The notes below the pieces were generated by a model. That model saw nothing but the letters and a program-made list of their open reading frames with translations. It searched no databases and was not told the DNA's origin. The position numbers and the translations under genes are program-made. From Verrucomicrobiaceae bacterium (GTDB lineage Bacteria > Verrucomicrobiota > Verrucomicrobiia > Verrucomicrobiales > Verrucomicrobiaceae), in assembly GCA_016795465.1 (NCBI GenBank), contig JAEUHK010000126.1, forward strand, positions 62,001 to 126,000: DNA of 64,000 nucleotides, read 5' to 3'. Below are positions 34,529-41,334 of this stretch, piece by piece; position 1 is the stretch's first letter, and each line of letters opens with the position of its first letter.

Positions 34529-35011
34529 TTACCGGCTGAGATCCTCCTGCTTGAGCACTTTAAAGCCGGCCTTGCCGAGCACCTCCGCGCCGAACTCCGG
34601 GGCATCGAGGTGCAGCACGAGCACCGGATTCTGACCGGGGCGGATGAGCAGCGGGTAGCTGAAGGAGACGTTGATCTCAGCCCCGAGCAGGGCGGAAAGG
34701 GCCTGCGGGAGGGAGGTCTCGGTCTCTTTGAGCTCGATGACCGTGACCGGGATCATGCTGTGGGCGATGCCTTTCTCGATAAACAGCAGATGCGCATCAT
34801 CCGGGGCGCTGACAATGAGACGCACCAGGGCGAGCTCCGTGTTGTCCTGGAGGGAGAGGCCCAAAACAGCCACCTGATGATCGCCAAGCAGCTTCACGAG
34901 GGACATGAGCGCCCCGACGCGGTTTTGCAGGAAGACCGTGAGCTGCCGCACGGGTGAGCCTTGGGCAGTGCTGGACTCGGAACTGGCTTTTGGCTGGGCG
35001 GTGGTGGACAT
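34529..35011 (-). CDS. ACT-domain protein (probably two ACT repeats)
   Basis: 160 residues. An ACT fold is seen at about 22-95 (QLTVFLQNRVGALMSLVKLLGDHQVAVLGLSL), and a second similar half runs to the end (INVSFSYPLLI, then VLVLHLDAPEFGAEVLGKAG). ACT domains bind amino acids or similar small ligands to regulate a partner. It lies in the same-strand run with the PaaK-like ligase, a partnership seen in other genomes, so it may regulate that enzyme. The next gene begins 3 bases after its stop. Confidence 0.8.
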   Translation of the reverse strand: MSTTAQPKASSESSTAQGSPVRQLTVFLQNRVGALMSLVKLLGDHQVAVLGLSLQDNTELALVRLIVSAPDDAHLLFIEKGIAHSMIPVTVIELKETETSLPQALSALLGAEINVSFSYPLLIRPGQNPVLVLHLDAPEFGAEVLGKAGFKVLKQEDLSR

Positions 35012-35072
35012 GGCGGGCAGATGGTAGCTCAGTTTTAGAAAATTGCTGCAATGACCTGCCGCTGAGCCGGAG

Positions 35073-35498
35073 CTATTCCGCAGCCTTCGTCACCTTGAAA
35101 CGAATCTTCAGATGCTGATCGCTGTCCTGCGGCTCCTCCCAACCGCGGCGATACACCAGCTCGAGTCCGGTTTCGCCCTCCGCGATGGCTTGAAATCGCC
35201 AGTGCTCCACGCCACCGCGACCGACGAGCACCTGGTCCCCGCCGAGCGTCTGTGGCCCCTGATAGGCGTGATTCACCTGCTTCACCACCTTCCACTCGGG
35301 CAGCTCAAAGCTGTTCCACGAGTAGCCCGTGGTCGGATTCGACTCCAGATGCAGATCCACGGTCTCGCCGATGATGAGTTCGACCGTTTTACCGTGGTCC
35401 GCCGCGGTGAGCAGAGGCTGTGGCGGACGCGGCGGTGGAGGCTCGCTGGCGCACGAGAGGAGAAACGAGGCCGCGATGAGGTGAAGAGGCAGTTTCAT
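35073..35498 (-). CDS. Chagasin-like (I42) cysteine protease inhibitor lipoprotein
   Basis: 141 residues from the ATG at 35498, giving a lipoprotein signal with lipobox LLSC. The three loops of the chagasin fold are present: NPTTGYSW, a Gly-rich GRGGVEHWRF and an aromatic loop YRRGWE. These loops fill the active site of papain-type proteases. It should sit in the periplasm or outer membrane and protect against cysteine proteases. It heads the same-strand run toward the ACT and glycosyltransferase genes after a 61-base gap; cotranscription is uncertain. Confidence 0.85.
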   Translation of the reverse strand: MKLPLHLIAASFLLSCASEPPPPRPPQPLLTAADHGKTVELIIGETVDLHLESNPTTGYSWNSFELPEWKVVKQVNHAYQGPQTLGGDQVLVGRGGVEHWRFQAIAEGETGLELVYRRGWEEPQDSDQHLKIRFKVTKAAE

Positions 35499-35535
35499 GG
35501 GAATCAGAGCACCCGGCTTCTTGCCTCTGCCGAGG

Positions 35536-35609
35536 TGGTTACCCCGCAAGGATTCGAACCTTGAACGAGAGAATCAAAATCTCCTGTGTTACCATTACAC
35601 CACGGGGTA
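35536..35609 (-). tRNA. tRNA-Gln (anticodon TTG)
   Basis: 74 bases with an encoded CCA. The acceptor stem TACCCCG/CGGGGTA includes the U1-A72 pair typical of glutamine tRNA. D-stem GTGT/ACAC, anticodon stem GGAGA/TCTCT with loop TTTTGAT, and T-arm CAAGG-TTCGAAT-CCTTG all fold. Confidence 0.95.
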
Positions 35610-35626
35610 GTGGCTGGGCCGCGGCG

Positions 35627-35654
35627 ATAGTAGTGCGATGCCGCCACTGCGCAA
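35627..35654 (-). promoter_or_regulatory. Promoter of tRNA-Gln
   Basis: TTGCGC (35654-35649), a 16-base spacer and TACTAT (35632-35627), 17 bases before the tRNA. The same -35 and spacer precede tRNA-Phe, which supports the call. Confidence 0.55.
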
Positions 35655-35680
35655 GGAGCGAGTGCGAAATGCTCCGCGGG

Positions 35681-36067
35681 TCAGCTTTCCCGGCGTTTCA
35701 GCATCACGCGATGCACCCCTTTGCGGAGCACCGGCACGTTAAAATTCACCAGCAAGCCTCCACGGAGACCGCTGAGGCGCAGAATGGATTCAAACTGCTG
35801 CTTCTCCAAGGCTGTTACCTGCTCCTGGGCACGGACGATGAGCAAAAGTCTCTCCTGCACGATGAAATCGAGCTTCGCGGCGTTTTTCACCTCATGCTCC
35901 CGATAGGTGAAATCGAGCGGCACCGCACGGCGGAAGTCGATTTCCAGCTCGCGCAGTTCGATGGCCATGCACTCCTCGTAAGCCTCGCGAAACAGTCCTG
36001 GACCGAGGCGGCCATGCACGTTCAGGCAGGCACCAATCACGAGGTGGGGAAGGTCGGCGTCGTTCAT
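35681..36067 (-). CDS. GxxExxY family protein
   Basis: 128 residues from the ATG at 36067 (36100 would also be open but starts inside the tRNA-Phe upstream region). The name-giving signature is present in GPGLFREAYEECMAIEL. The family is small, common in Verrucomicrobiota, Planctomycetes and Bacteroidota, and related to PD-(D/E)XK-like folds; the DFIV and LLLIVRAQE segments fit, though the usual Lys is replaced by Arg. The function is unknown. The C-terminal FNVPVLRKGVHRVM is typical. It stands alone between two tRNA genes. Confidence 0.88.
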   Translation of the reverse strand: MNDADLPHLVIGACLNVHGRLGPGLFREAYEECMAIELRELEIDFRRAVPLDFTYREHEVKNAAKLDFIVQERLLLIVRAQEQVTALEKQQFESILRLSGLRGGLLVNFNVPVLRKGVHRVMLKRRES

Positions 36068-36112
36068 GAGGGCGGAAATTAGCACGAAGTGCCCCAACAA
36101 GCCAAAAACACC

Positions 36113-36140
36113 TTGCGCCGCGTGCCTGCCGTGCTCCTAT
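36113..36140 (+). promoter_or_regulatory. Promoter of tRNA-Phe
   Basis: TTGCGC (36113-36118), a 16-base spacer and TCCTAT (36135-36140), 23 bases before the tRNA. It has the same -35 and spacer length as the tRNA-Gln promoter. A small palindrome CCGAAATTCGG (36149-36159) lies in the leader. Confidence 0.5.
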
Positions 36141-36163
36141 CCGCGCCTCCGAAATTCGGAAAT

Positions 36164-36236
36164 GGCTCGGTAGCTCAGTCGGTAGAGCAGGGGATTGAAA
36201 ATCCCCGTGTCGGCGGTTCGATTCCGTCCCGAGCCA
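36164..36236 (+). tRNA. tRNA-Phe (anticodon GAA)
   Basis: 73 bases, CCA not encoded. Acceptor GGCTCGG/CCGAGCC, D-stem GCTC/GAGC, anticodon stem GGGGA/TCCCC with loop TTGAAAA, and T-arm GGCGG-TTCGATT-CCGTC all fold. Confidence 0.96.
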
Positions 36237-36283
36237 CCTCTTTTGAGGTGACTTATTTGCCCACAAACCATGTGGCAAAGCAT

Positions 36284-36301
36284 GAGAGCTCTGGTGCTCT
36301 C
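36284..36301. terminator. Hairpin between tRNA-Phe and the DoxX gene
   Basis: GAGAGC-TCTGGT-GCTCTC, a 6-bp stem between two convergent genes. There is no T-run on either side, so a terminator role is only possible. A second small stem (CCACA-N5-TGTGG, 36261-36275) lies nearby. Confidence 0.3.
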
Positions 36302-36315
36302 CATGAACTTCGGTC

Positions 36316-36798
36316 TTAACGACGCTTCTTCGATCCAGCGAGGCGGTCGCTGAGGTGGAAGAGCTTGTCGATGGAGATGGCGCCGGAGCCGAAGAGCACG
36401 AGCGTGAAGCTGATGAAGGCGTAGAGCCACGCGGCCTCGAGGTGGGGCGAGGCAGACCGGGTGAAGACGATGATGGCGGTGATGATCACCGGCAGAAACA
36501 CAACTGAAAAGAAGCGTGTGAGGAACCCGAGTGTCCAACTAGCACCGACGGAGGCGACGATGAGAGCCGTGGCCGGGGCGGCGAGGTGCGCGTAGGGGAT
36601 GCCTGCCTCGGCGAACTGTTTTGACCATTCCCACGGGTGCTCCTGCCAGAGGAAATGGTAGGCTCCGAGCACCGCGGAGATGCCGTGCCGCGTGAGCAGC
36701 ATCACGCCGGTGCCGATGCGCAGGACGGCGATGGTCTTGAAGAGGGCGCTGAAGGGATTCTGGCTGGCGGTGGGGTTTTCGCCATAATACTCGATCAT
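36316..36798 (-). CDS. DoxX family membrane protein
   Basis: 160 residues with four hydrophobic segments, the DoxX plan: FKTIAVLRIGTGVMLLTRHG near the start, LGFLTRFFSVVFLPVIITAIIV in the middle, and FISFTLVLFGSGAISIDKLF at the end, a typical DoxX ending. Members are linked to respiration or redox balance, but the exact role here is unknown. It starts 12 bases after the export lipoprotein stop on the same strand, so the two may be cotranscribed. Confidence 0.8.
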   Translation of the reverse strand: MIEYYGENPTASQNPFSALFKTIAVLRIGTGVMLLTRHGISAVLGAYHFLWQEHPWEWSKQFAEAGIPYAHLAAPATALIVASVGASWTLGFLTRFFSVVFLPVIITAIIVFTRSASPHLEAAWLYAFISFTLVLFGSGAISIDKLFHLSDRLAGSKKRR

Positions 36799-36810
36799 GG
36801 GGGCAGCAGG

Positions 36811-37512
36811 TCAGATGTCGGGAGAGAGGGTGATCACATCTCCGGCGCGGAGGCTCCAGTCCTCATCGGCGGTATCGAGGGAGGTGAAGAAGCGGCGCTG
36901 GCCCTCGCGGGCGATGTAAACGCCACGCGCGGTGGACTTGAGCTTGCGACCTCCGGTGACCACGACGGCTTGTTTGACGGTGATGTCCTCAAACGCCGGG
37001 ATGTATTCGGCGGCCTGAACATCGCCATTGATGCCGATGACGGGGGTGTTTTCGACGGAGAAAAGATGAACCGTGACGGGGCGGGAGGTTTGAGCTGTGA
37101 CACGGAAGTGGGCACCGATGGCCTCGACGGCCTCCGGCAGGCGTTTGCCGCCGACTTTGGCGTATCCGCTTTCTCCCAGCAGCACATTGCCGGCGTCATC
37201 CACCATCACGATGCCGCGAAACACTCGGGAGGGATCACGCGTGCCCTCATACACTTCGAGACGGAGTGTGTGGCCGGTTTGCAGCGGGTTGCGGGAGTTG
37301 AAGGGGATCTCGGGGTCGTTCGCGTCCACCTGGTCGCTTTCGGGCATGCCGGGGATCAGCTTGGCCACATCACGCATGCTGGGCAGTTTCATGCTCGGCA
37401 GCGGGATGTGGGAAGCGGCGCTTTTGACGGAGGAGGCGACGTTTTGGACCGTCTTGCAGGCCGGAAGGGCGGCGAGAAGTGTGACGGCGGTGAGGAAGCG
37501 AGAGAGGCGCAT
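36811..37512 (-). CDS. Polysaccharide-export-like (SLBB) lipoprotein
   Basis: 233 residues. A lipoprotein signal (TAVTLLAALPAC) precedes a spacer and a Poly_export-like domain at about 80-150 (LRLEVYEGTRDPSRVFRGIVMVDDAGNVLL, with LPEAVEAI). A SLBB-like beta-grasp domain follows at about 155-233, with VTGGRKLKSTARGVYIAREG and ending LRAGDVITLSPDI. The plan is that of Wza-type outer-membrane export proteins, though much shorter. No capsule or exopolysaccharide genes adjoin, so the export role is uncertain. Confidence 0.72.
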   Translation of the reverse strand: MRLSRFLTAVTLLAALPACKTVQNVASSVKSAASHIPLPSMKLPSMRDVAKLIPGMPESDQVDANDPEIPFNSRNPLQTGHTLRLEVYEGTRDPSRVFRGIVMVDDAGNVLLGESGYAKVGGKRLPEAVEAIGAHFRVTAQTSRPVTVHLFSVENTPVIGINGDVQAAEYIPAFEDITVKQAVVVTGGRKLKSTARGVYIAREGQRRFFTSLDTADEDWSLRAGDVITLSPDI

Positions 37513-37645
37513 GGCTGGGCGGGAGAGAGAGGTTCAATCCGGGGATGCCATGATGGATGCGGCCCTCGTGATGGCAAGGACACATTGGCCGCGTGCGGCA
37601 CACGGGGCTTGATCGGGGCGGCGTGATGGCCAGAATCAGCGCCCC

Positions 37646-38161
37646 ATGACTGCCCGCCTTGCCTGTTCCATTCTCCTCGCGCTTGCCAGCGTGATGCTGT
37701 GCCAATGCTCCTCCAGTTCGAAGAGTTGGAAGTATGATTACGTGCCCGGAAAAACGGCGGTGATCATTCGCGGCAAGGCCGTGCCTCCCGCGAACGCGCC
37801 ACCAGAGGTTCTGCGGGCCATTTCGGCCGGCAATCGCATCTGCACAAAGCCCTACCGCCGAGGCGGAGGTCATGCGCACTTTGAAGACAGCGCCTACGAC
37901 TGCTCCGGCACGGTGTCCTACATCCTGCATGCGGCGGGCAAGCTCGACGAGCCCTCCACCTCCAGTGGTCTGCGCAGTTTTGGCCGCAGCGGCCATGGCA
38001 AATGGATCACGGTCTATGCCCGCAAAGGTCATGTCTTCTGTGAGATCGCCGGCCTGCGGCTCGACACCGGCTATAATGATGACGACAGCGATGGTCCCCG
38101 CTGGACGAGTCGTGCGCGTCCGATCAAAGGCTACTCGGTGAGGCATCCAGCGGGTCTCTGA
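37646..38161 (+). CDS. NlpC/P60-like lipoprotein
   Basis: 171 residues: a lipoprotein signal with lipobox LCQC, then a compact domain with the cysteine motif YDCSGTVSYIL and a later His in KGHVFCEIAGL, the Cys/His pattern of NlpC/P60 peptidoglycan endopeptidases. The third catalytic residue is not obvious. It would cut cell-wall peptide links in the periplasm. It stands alone, divergent from the export lipoprotein (133-base gap) and convergent with the PPC gene across a strong terminator. Confidence 0.72.
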   Translation: MTARLACSILLALASVMLCQCSSSSKSWKYDYVPGKTAVIIRGKAVPPANAPPEVLRAISAGNRICTKPYRRGGGHAHFEDSAYDCSGTVSYILHAAGKLDEPSTSSGLRSFGRSGHGKWITVYARKGHVFCEIAGLRLDTGYNDDDSDGPRWTSRARPIKGYSVRHPAGL

Positions 38162-38169
38162 GACACAAA

Positions 38170-38197
38170 AAAGGGCGCGAATCACTTCGCGCCCTTT
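38170..38197. terminator. Bidirectional intrinsic terminator
   Basis: A perfect 12-bp stem AAAGGGCGCGAA/TTCGCGCCCTTT around the loop TCAC, between the stops of two convergent genes. The A-run before and T-run within the stem serve both directions. Confidence 0.85.
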
Positions 38198-38225
38198 CTG
38201 TTGAGAGTGTCGGGAGTTGTCGAAC

Positions 38226-40664
38226 TCACTTCTTTCCGCCCGCGGCTTCCTGGCGGAGCTGCTCGAGGCGGGAGAGGGGCTTCGGCGCTGCGGGAGCGGC
38301 GGGTTTGGGTTCCTCCTTGGGCTTCGCAGCAGCCACGACAGGTGCGGCGGCCGGAGCCTTGCGAGGCGCGTCGATGCGCAGCGTGGAGCCGAGCGCGATG
38401 CGATGCGCAGTGGTGCCGCCAGGGATCGGGACATCGACACGGACGAAGAGATTGCCCTGCTTGCCGACCGGGGACTTGTCCGTGGTCTTCACCTTGAAAG
38501 CCACTTCCTTGGTGTCCTTGGTGATCTCCGCAGGCTCGATCTGGATGGTGTCCGGCACGCCGAGCACGGCGGCCTTGGCCTTGCCTTCGAAGGGCTTGAG
38601 GTGCTCCAGCTTGGCAATCATGACCGTCTCCTTGCCCTGCTCGACGGCAACGAGCGGGATGGTTGGCGCGGTGACATAAGCAGTGGTGGTGACCACCTCG
38701 GCGAAGGGGCTGGCGTTGTAGATGCGGCCATTGCCGCCATCCACCTCGCCCATGACGGTGTAGTTCCACTTGCCGTCGGTGACGGCACCATTGGCATCGA
38801 GGTTGAAGTAGCACTCGTTCTGGCCCTCGGGGATGGTTTGCTCGCCGAGGCAGCTCACGCCGGGAGATTTCCAGATCATGAACACGCGGATGGCGTTCTT
38901 GAAGCCTTCCTTCCGCTTGGCGGTGACTTTCAAATCGAGCACGCCGTTCGCCACGAGCGGCACTGGTGGCTTCTCGATGGTCAGCGAGTAGGGCGCCTCG
39001 TCGATGACGGCCACGGGGAGCTTGTCCTCGATCTCGGTGTAATACACGACGTTGCCGTTGCGCACGATGTCGAACTCCTGGCGCAGCTTGCCGGTGATCT
39101 TCGTGTTCGGATCGACGGGGTTGAGCTTCACTGGCACGGTCTGATGGCCGAGCGGGGCATCGGCGGCGGCTTCAAAGAGCAGCGGCACATTGCCGAGATC
39201 CTTCGGTGCCATCTCAGTGAGCAGTTTCACGCCCTGCGGAAGGCCTGTGGCGTCGAATTTGAAATCACCGCCCACATTCACGCGGGAAATGTTCACTAGC
39301 GTGGCATAGCGGCCGCCTTTTGGCACGGCGATGAACTGGCGGTAGTGCGTGTCATTCACCGTGAACTGCGGCGAGGCGAAGTAGAGCTCCGGCACGGCGG
39401 CGACGAGTTCGAGGCGGTAAACATAGTTCGGGCCGCCGCGTTCGAGGTGATCGGCCACACGGACGAAGTAATCGCCGTCCGCAGGAATCGCGACCTTGAA
39501 CTTGCTATCAAGGCGGCGGCGTCCACCGCCGTCGTCATTGCCGCTGAGGCTGCCGCCTTTGTCATTGTAAACATTGACCACGCTGTCGAGTGGGGAGCCG
39601 AGGCTTTGGGCAAAGGCTTGGATCTCGAGCGTCATGCCCTTCTTGAGCGGCAGCTTGAAGTAATCCACGTCGCCGGGCTTCTCGATGATGCCGTTGAGGG
39701 CGATGGGCTCGCCAGCGGCGGGGGAGGCTTTGGCTTGCTCGTCATTCGGCTCGACTTCGAGGGCGTTTTCGAAGGTGACGAGACGGAAGGGATTGCCGGA
39801 GGGAGCTGGCTCCTGAGATTTCGAATAGATCATGTAACCTGGGTCGATTTCAGCGGGCAATTGGGCTTCTTCTTCGAAGGAGCCGTCCTTCTCGATGAAG
39901 CGCACCTTGGTCTTCGAGCCGATTTTACCACCAGCGGGATACACCACATCTGGACGGCGATAGCTGCCCACATGCAGGCGGTAGAAGGAATTGCCGCTGC
40001 CGCGGTAGGACGACTCGCGGATCATCACCGTGTAGTCGCCATCTTCCTCGGCCACATACGAGCAGTAGCCGTCCTGACGGTGGAGGATGGTGTCGTCGCT
40101 GATGACCTTCTCGAAGCGTTCCTTGTCGATGATGGCGAGGAAGGGATCGAAGACGGTGTAGCCGAGGCGGAGGCCGTCCACCTCGACGGAGAGGCGCTGG
40201 CCCTTTTTCAGCGGCACTTTGTAGTAGTCCACGTCCTCGTTGGTCACGAGACCCTCGACGGTCTGGTTCATCTGAATGACCTGCGGGGTCTCAAACTCGC
40301 TGTTCGGCTCCTTTTCCTCCACATTTGGGAAAATGCCCACGAAGAACTGGCGGGCATGGGAGATGCCGGTCTTTGTGCGGATGCGCATGAGGTGGTTCCC
40401 GGGCGGCACATCGGGGGCGATGGCGATGGTGAGGTCCACTTTATTCTTCTCCACCTTCTCCACGCTCTTCTGCGTGAAGCCGGGCGAGAAGAAAATGAGG
40501 CTCTCGAAGTCATCGAGACGATTGCCCGTGACGGTGAGCTTCACTTCCGTGCCACGCTGGCCGCCATTCGGCTTCGTGGTGGAGAATTCCGGGTAGGAGG
40601 CAAACAGGCTCGCCGAGGTGGCAAAAGCCGCCGTGCCGAGGAGGATGGTGCGGAGGGAGGACAT
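38226..40664 (-). CDS. Exported protein with two pre-peptidase C-terminal (PPC) domains
   Basis: 812 residues from the ATG at 40664, which begins a signal peptide (TILLGTAAFATSASLFASYP). An Ig-like domain is followed by a first PPC domain (EKEPNSEFETPQVIQMNQTVEG, DVDYYKVPLKKGQRL) and a second (EVEPNDEQAK, DVDYFKLPLKKGMTLEIQA, then the SGNDDGGG turn). Further beta-rich regions and a Lys/Pro/Ala-rich tail end the protein. PPC modules are beta-sandwich domains in secreted proteins. No catalytic domain is seen. This type often accompanies PSD1/DUF1501 genes, as here. The role is unknown. Confidence 0.85.
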   Translation of the reverse strand: MSSLRTILLGTAAFATSASLFASYPEFSTTKPNGGQRGTEVKLTVTGNRLDDFESLIFFSPGFTQKSVEKVEKNKVDLTIAIAPDVPPGNHLMRIRTKTGISHARQFFVGIFPNVEEKEPNSEFETPQVIQMNQTVEGLVTNEDVDYYKVPLKKGQRLSVEVDGLRLGYTVFDPFLAIIDKERFEKVISDDTILHRQDGYCSYVAEEDGDYTVMIRESSYRGSGNSFYRLHVGSYRRPDVVYPAGGKIGSKTKVRFIEKDGSFEEEAQLPAEIDPGYMIYSKSQEPAPSGNPFRLVTFENALEVEPNDEQAKASPAAGEPIALNGIIEKPGDVDYFKLPLKKGMTLEIQAFAQSLGSPLDSVVNVYNDKGGSLSGNDDGGGRRRLDSKFKVAIPADGDYFVRVADHLERGGPNYVYRLELVAAVPELYFASPQFTVNDTHYRQFIAVPKGGRYATLVNISRVNVGGDFKFDATGLPQGVKLLTEMAPKDLGNVPLLFEAAADAPLGHQTVPVKLNPVDPNTKITGKLRQEFDIVRNGNVVYYTEIEDKLPVAVIDEAPYSLTIEKPPVPLVANGVLDLKVTAKRKEGFKNAIRVFMIWKSPGVSCLGEQTIPEGQNECYFNLDANGAVTDGKWNYTVMGEVDGGNGRIYNASPFAEVVTTTAYVTAPTIPLVAVEQGKETVMIAKLEHLKPFEGKAKAAVLGVPDTIQIEPAEITKDTKEVAFKVKTTDKSPVGKQGNLFVRVDVPIPGGTTAHRIALGSTLRIDAPRKAPAAAPVVAAAKPKEEPKPAAPAAPKPLSRLEQLRQEAAGGKK

Positions 40665-40774
40665 GGGGGGTCGTTTTGGGGTCGGCGAACATACGGGCGT
40701 CCGCTCGGGAAAATTGCTTTCGGGGCCAAAGATTGCCCGCGGGTGGCTTGCTGCGGAAAACGGGGTTGCAGCTC

Positions 40775-41200
40775 TCAGGCCGGCTTTTTCATCAAATGAG
40801 CGTATTTCTCGCTCCAATCGTCCGGCAGCCGCACCGGGCGGCCCTGTGGCATCTGCACGAGGGCCAGCGATTGCCGGCAGGTGATCAAAAGCGTGTCATC
40901 GGCTGGCCGGCGGACCTCAAAGGCGCACCAAAAGCGGGCGCGTTCGACGCTTTCGAGCCGTCCGTGGATCACGATTTCATCACCGAGCTTCGCCGGGCGG
41001 CGGTAATCGATCTCCGTGCGCACCACGACGGGAAAAAGCTGCGTCTCCGACATCTCGCGCAGCTTCATCCCCAGCGATGCCGCCAGCCGGGTGCGGGCCG
41101 TCTCGATCATGCGCAGGTAGGCGATGTTGTGCACCACGCCGCCGCAGTCGGTGTCGAAAAACATGATCTCTTCGCGGGTCTCGATGGTGGGGGTGTGCAT
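40775..41200 (-). CDS. YbgC-type acyl-CoA thioesterase (hot-dog fold)
   Basis: 141 residues from the ATG at 41200 (an alternative at 41230). The 4HBT signature is FFDTDCGGVVHNIAYLRMIE, with the catalytic Asp in the DTD, followed by the usual IDYRRPAKLGDEIVI. It hydrolyses acyl-CoA thioesters in the cytoplasm, with substrates from short-chain to aromatic acyl groups. It is divergent from the PSD1 gene across 134 bases that carry two palindromic sites. It is isolated, with no Tol-Pal genes adjacent. Confidence 0.86.
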   Translation of the reverse strand: MHTPTIETREEIMFFDTDCGGVVHNIAYLRMIETARTRLAASLGMKLREMSETQLFPVVVRTEIDYRRPAKLGDEIVIHGRLESVERARFWCAFEVRRPADDTLLITCRQSLALVQMPQGRPVRLPDDWSEKYAHLMKKPA

Positions 41201-41286
41201 GGGCCGCGCAGTTTGGGAGGTCCCGGCCATCACGCAATCGAGTTTCCCTGCCGGTGAGGAGCTTTTGAAATGGCGCTTGCCAATTG

Positions 41287-41327
41287 GGATTACACCCGTA
41301 ATCCATTGCGGATCACAGGTGTAATCC
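41287..41327. promoter_or_regulatory. Two tandem palindromic sites, GGATNAC-N4-GTAATCC
   Basis: GGATTAC-ACCC-GTAATCC (41287-41304) and GGATCAC-AGGT-GTAATCC (41310-41327) are 23 bases apart. The second ends 7 bases before the PSD1 ATG, where a ribosome-binding site would be. Two dimer-binding sites on one DNA face are likely, but the pair could also act as RNA hairpins. TTGCCA (41277) and TAATCC (41299) with a 16-base gap may be the promoter. Confidence 0.6.
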
Positions 41328-41334
41328 ACGCGTC

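Noticed and set aside
41287..41327. Contaminating Alu-like sequence (GGATTACAGG resemblance)
   Set aside because: The site is a local tandem palindrome between intact bacterial genes; only a short chance match is involved.
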